This document shows positions 61,607-64,000 of a stretch of 64,000 nt of DNA, one piece after another. This DNA is from Mycolicibacterium iranicum. Lineage in GTDB: Bacteria > Actinomycetota > Actinomycetes > Mycobacteriales > Mycobacteriaceae. How positions within the stretch are numbered: the stretch's first letter is position 1; the number at the start of each line of letters is the position of its first letter. The notes beneath the pieces were generated by a model. That model searched no databases, was not told the origin of the DNA, and saw only the letters and a program-made list of their open reading frames with translations. The position numbers and the translations under genes are program-made. The stretch lies in assembly GCF_014190915.1 (NCBI RefSeq), contig NZ_JACHVU010000012.1, positions 1 to 64,000 on the forward strand. The letters are read 5' to 3'.

Positions 61607-61702
61607 GCCCGGCGCGTACCCGCCGCGGCTTCCGGAAAACGAGCTTCGCCGCCGGGGTCGACGGTCCGTTCCGCGAACATCTCGACGATTTTCGCCGATT
61701 TC

Positions 61703-61723
61703 TTGATTTAATCCAGAAAACGG
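61703..61723 (+). promoter_or_regulatory. Probable FurA box / furA promoter
   Basis: TTGATTTAATCCAGAAAACG, an AT-rich block in GC-rich surroundings, ends 15 bp before the furA ATG. It resembles the remembered M. tuberculosis furA operator (a TTGA…ATTCCAGAAAAGG-like sequence at which FurA represses itself and katG). The short distance to ATG fits a nearly leaderless furA transcript. Confidence 0.6.
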
Positions 61724-61738
61724 TCCAAGATCGAAGAG

Positions 61739-62182
61739 ATGGCCGAGGATCACGACTACTCAGACGTGCTCAAGTCGGCGGCTCTACGCGTCACCCGACC
61801 CCGGATGGCGGTATTGCACGCCGTCGGGCACCACCCCCACGCCGACACCGAGCTGATCATCCGCGCTGCGCGCGAAAGTCTGCCCGACATCTCCCGGCAG
61901 ACGGTCTACGACGCGCTGAACGTCCTGACCGCAACGGGTTTGGTGCGCCGCATCCAGCCCGCGGGCTCGTTGGCGCGCTACGAGACGCGCATCGGCGACA
62001 ACCACCACCACATCGTGTGCCGGTCCTGCGGAGTGATCGCCGACGTCGACTGCGCCGTCGGCGAGGCGCCCTGCCTGACGGCATCCGACGCCGACGGCAT
62101 GCTCGCCGGTTTCGAGATCGACGAAGCCGAGGTCATCTACTGGGGACTGTGCCCCGACTGCTCGGCCTCACAGAGTTCCTGA
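61739..62182 (+). CDS. furA: Ferric uptake regulator-family repressor FurA
   Basis: A 147-aa metal-dependent repressor. Winged-helix part: RVTRPRMAVLHAVGHHPHAD and ISRQTVYDALNVLTATGLVR. Metal and dimerisation part: HHHIVCRSCG and WGLCPDC, two C-x2-C zinc pairs. In mycobacteria FurA represses furA–katG and senses oxidative stress. It lies immediately upstream of katG, as expected. Confidence 0.95.
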   Translation: MAEDHDYSDVLKSAALRVTRPRMAVLHAVGHHPHADTELIIRAARESLPDISRQTVYDALNVLTATGLVRRIQPAGSLARYETRIGDNHHHIVCRSCGVIADVDCAVGEAPCLTASDADGMLAGFEIDEAEVIYWGLCPDCSASQSS

Positions 62183-62197
62183 TCACAACCGTGATCA
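62180..62197 (+). promoter_or_regulatory. Palindrome at the furA–katG junction
   Basis: TGATCAC-AACC-GTGATCA is a perfect 7-bp inverted repeat that includes the furA stop codon and lies 46 bp upstream of the katG start. It could be a hairpin affecting processing of the furA–katG mRNA, or a regulator site. Confidence 0.5.
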
Positions 62198-62243
62198 CAG
62201 CCCCACCCATCCAACAGATGTACGGAACATGAAGGGAAACACC

Positions 62244-64000
62244 GTGTCGTCAGATACCTCCGATGCCCGCCCACCTCACTCTGACACCGAGACCCACAGC
62301 CACAGCGAGTCCGAGAACCCGGCGATCGATTCGCCGAAGCCCAAAGCGCACGCACCGCTGACCAACCAGGATTGGTGGCCCGAGCAGGTCGATGTCTCCG
62401 TGCTGCACAAGCAGTCGGAGAAGGGCAACCCGCTCGGTGCGGACTTCGACTACGCCGCCGAATTCGCCAAGATCGACGCGGACGCGCTCAAGGCCGATGT
62501 GCTGTCGGTGATCACGACCTCGCAGGACTGGTGGCCCGCCGACTACGGCAGCTACGCCGGTCTGTTCATCCGGATGAGCTGGCACGCCGCGGGCACCTAC
62601 CGCATCTTCGACGGCCGCGGTGGCGGCGGCCAGGGCGCCCAGCGCTTCGCCCCGCTGAACAGCTGGCCCGACAACGCGAACCTCGACAAGGCGCGCCGCC
62701 TGCTGTGGCCGGTCAAGCAGAAGTACGGCAACAAGCTCTCGTGGGCCGACCTGCTGGTGTTCGCGGGCAACGTCGCGCTCGAGTCGGCCGACTTCAAGAC
62801 CTTCGGCTTCGGCTTCGGACGTGAGGACATCTGGGAGCCGGAGGAGATCCTCTACGGCCAGGAGGACACCTGGCTGGGCACCGACAAGCGTTACGGCGGC
62901 ACCAACGACAGCGACAGCCGCGAGCTGGCCGAGCCGTTCGGCGCCACCACCATGGGCCTGATCTACGTCAATCCCGAAGGCCCCGAAGGCAAGCCGGATC
63001 CGCTGGCGGCGGCCCACGACATCCGCGAGACGTTCGGCCGGATGGCCATGAACGACGAGGAGACGGCCGCACTGATCGTCGGCGGCCACACGCTCGGCAA
63101 GACGCACGGCGCCGGTGACGGCGACCTGGTCGGCCCCGAGCCCGAAGGCGCCCCGATCGAGCAGCAGGGTCTGGGCTGGAAGTGCGCTTTCGCGTCGGGT
63201 AAGGGCAACGACACCATCACCAGCGGTCTCGAGGTCGTGTGGACCGACAAGCCGACCCAGTGGAGCAACCGTTACCTGGAGATCCTGTACGGCTACGAGT
63301 GGGAACTGACCAAGAGCCCCGGTGGCGCGTGGCAGTTCGAGGCTAAGGACGCCGAGGAGATCATCCCGGATCCGTTCGACTCCACCAAGAAGCGCAAGCC
63401 GACCATGCTCGTCACGGACGTGTCGATGCGGGTGGACCCGATCTACGGCGAGATCACCCGCCGCTGGCTGGATCACCCCGAGGAGCTCGACGCGGCCTTC
63501 GCCAAGGCCTGGTACAAGCTGCTGCACCGCGACATGGGCCCGGTCAGCCGCTACCTGGGACCCTGGGTCGCCGAGCCGCAGCTGTGGCAGGACCCGGTGC
63601 CGGCGGTGGATCACGCGCTGATCGACGAGTCCGACATCGCCACCCTGAAATCCACTGTGCTGCAGTCGGAGCTGTCGGTTCCGCAGCTCGTGAAGACCGC
63701 GTGGGCGGCCGCCTCGAGCTTCCGTGGCACCGACAAGCGTGGCGGCGCCAACGGCGCGCGACTGCGCCTGCAGCCGCAGCGGAACTGGGAGGCCAATGAG
63801 CCGTCCGAGCTGGACAAGGTGCTGCCCGTGCTGGAGCGGATCCAGCAGGAGTTCAACGCCTCGGCCGCCGGCGGCAAGAAGGTGTCCCTGGCCGATCTGA
63901 TCGTGCTGGCCGGATCCGCAGCGGTCGAAAAGGCCGCCAAGGACGCCGGTTTCGAGATCGACGTGCATTTCGCACCCGGTCGCACCGACGCCTCGCAGGA
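62244..64000 (+). CDS. katG: Catalase-peroxidase KatG (3' end outside the window)
   Basis: The first ~585 residues of a bifunctional heme catalase-peroxidase, which degrades peroxide and activates isoniazid. Distal site: R110, W113, H114 in RMSWHAAGTYR. The Tyr and Met of the Trp–Tyr–Met cross-link are in GLIYVNPEG and GRMAMNDEE. Proximal heme ligand H282 (GGHTLGKTHG). S327 in TITSG corresponds to M. tuberculosis Ser315. The sequence breaks off in the C-terminal domain at GRTDASQ. GTG 62244 is preferred because GAAGGGA lies just upstream. ATG 62229 is the alternative. Confidence 0.96.
   Translation, partial: MSSDTSDARPPHSDTETHSHSESENPAIDSPKPKAHAPLTNQDWWPEQVDVSVLHKQSEKGNPLGADFDYAAEFAKIDADALKADVLSVITTSQDWWPADYGSYAGLFIRMSWHAAGTYRIFDGRGGGGQGAQRFAPLNSWPDNANLDKARRLLWPVKQKYGNKLSWADLLVFAGNVALESADFKTFGFGFGREDIWEPEEILYGQEDTWLGTDKRYGGTNDSDSRELAEPFGATTMGLIYVNPEGPEGKPDPLAAAHDIRETFGRMAMNDEETAALIVGGHTLGKTHGAGDGDLVGPEPEGAPIEQQGLGWKCAFASGKGNDTITSGLEVVWTDKPTQWSNRYLEILYGYEWELTKSPGGAWQFEAKDAEEIIPDPFDSTKKRKPTMLVTDVSMRVDPIYGEITRRWLDHPEELDAAFAKAWYKLLHRDMGPVSRYLGPWVAEPQLWQDPVPAVDHALIDESDIATLKSTVLQSELSVPQLVKTAWAAASSFRGTDKRGGANGARLRLQPQRNWEANEPSELDKVLPVLERIQQEFNASAAGGKKVSLADLIVLAGSAAVEKAAKDAGFEIDVHFAPGRTDASQ

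Noticed and set aside
62250..63968. A 572-codon minus-strand frame opposite katG
   Set aside because: It is an antisense shadow. The plus-strand protein has all KatG motifs.

Overview
The window is a GC-rich actinobacterial chromosome segment, most likely from a rapidly growing Mycobacterium (Mycolicibacterium). The main evidence is gene order. From about 2.9 to 20.3 kb it reads TPR protein, HAD phosphatase, small protein, tlyA, nadK, recN, steA, mctB, pyrG, NUDIX, xerD, O-methyltransferase, ParA-like, scpA, scpB, pseudouridine synthase, cmk, der. From memory this is the order of the M. tuberculosis Rv1691–Rv1713 block. The 5S rRNA end at the left edge fits the second rRNA operon that fast growers carry next to this block. 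FurA–KatG, the MctB/SteA pair, mycofactocin-type dehydrogenases and a DUF7159-like protein agree with this.

Layout. (1) 0–0.33 kb: 23S–5S spacer, 5S rRNA and terminator. (2) 0.38–2.8 kb: leftward MOSC/ferredoxin-reductase fusion and a flavin-oxidase-like protein. (3) 2.9–20.3 kb: conserved housekeeping block, mostly in short-spaced or overlapping operons (translation and NAD metabolism, DNA repair, envelope, CTP synthesis, chromosome condensation, ribosome biogenesis). (4) 20.3–23.7 kb: two TauE/SafE permeases and an FeS-type photolyase. (5) 23.8–29 kb: a tRNA-Pro(GGG) gene followed by an island with less GC-rich, atypical codon use. It holds a small membrane protein, a decayed integrase with an in-frame stop, a frameshifted gene, and a two-gene unit encoding a SIR2-like protein and a protein with an HEPN-type R-N-x3-H motif. 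This is the best candidate for an uncharacterised (probably anti-phage) system. (6) 29–39.5 kb: accessory oxidative-catabolism region with three SDRs of the mycofactocin-associated type, a 3Fe-4S ferredoxin, two cytochromes P450, an aldehyde dehydrogenase, a doubled carboxymuconolactone-decarboxylase-like protein and three TetR regulators. Each regulator has palindromic candidate operators that can be read in the sequence. One 16-bp operator (YTGGTC-N4-GAYCAR) occurs at three promoters and links one TetR to the SDR, the ferredoxin–P450 pair and itself.

(7) 39.4–44 kb: a ParD-like/zeta-type toxin–antitoxin pair with twin palindromic operators, a membrane Ser/Thr kinase, a CadD-like permease and a type II NADH dehydrogenase. 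(8) 44–46.5 kb: an arsenic operon (ArsR, ArsI/CadI, Acr3, ArsC) with a duplicated promoter motif. (9) 46.4–55.8 kb: EamA transporter, SDR, secreted acidic phosphodiesterase-like protein, zinc alcohol dehydrogenase, secreted LAS-type peptidase-like protein, a stand-alone MurJ-like pseudokinase membrane protein, an amino-acid permease and a cupin. (10) 56–64 kb: monomeric isocitrate dehydrogenase, DUF7159-like protein, membrane acyltransferase, SDR, then furA–katG. katG runs off the right edge.

All assignments come from reading the sequence and from remembered family features. No database search was run.
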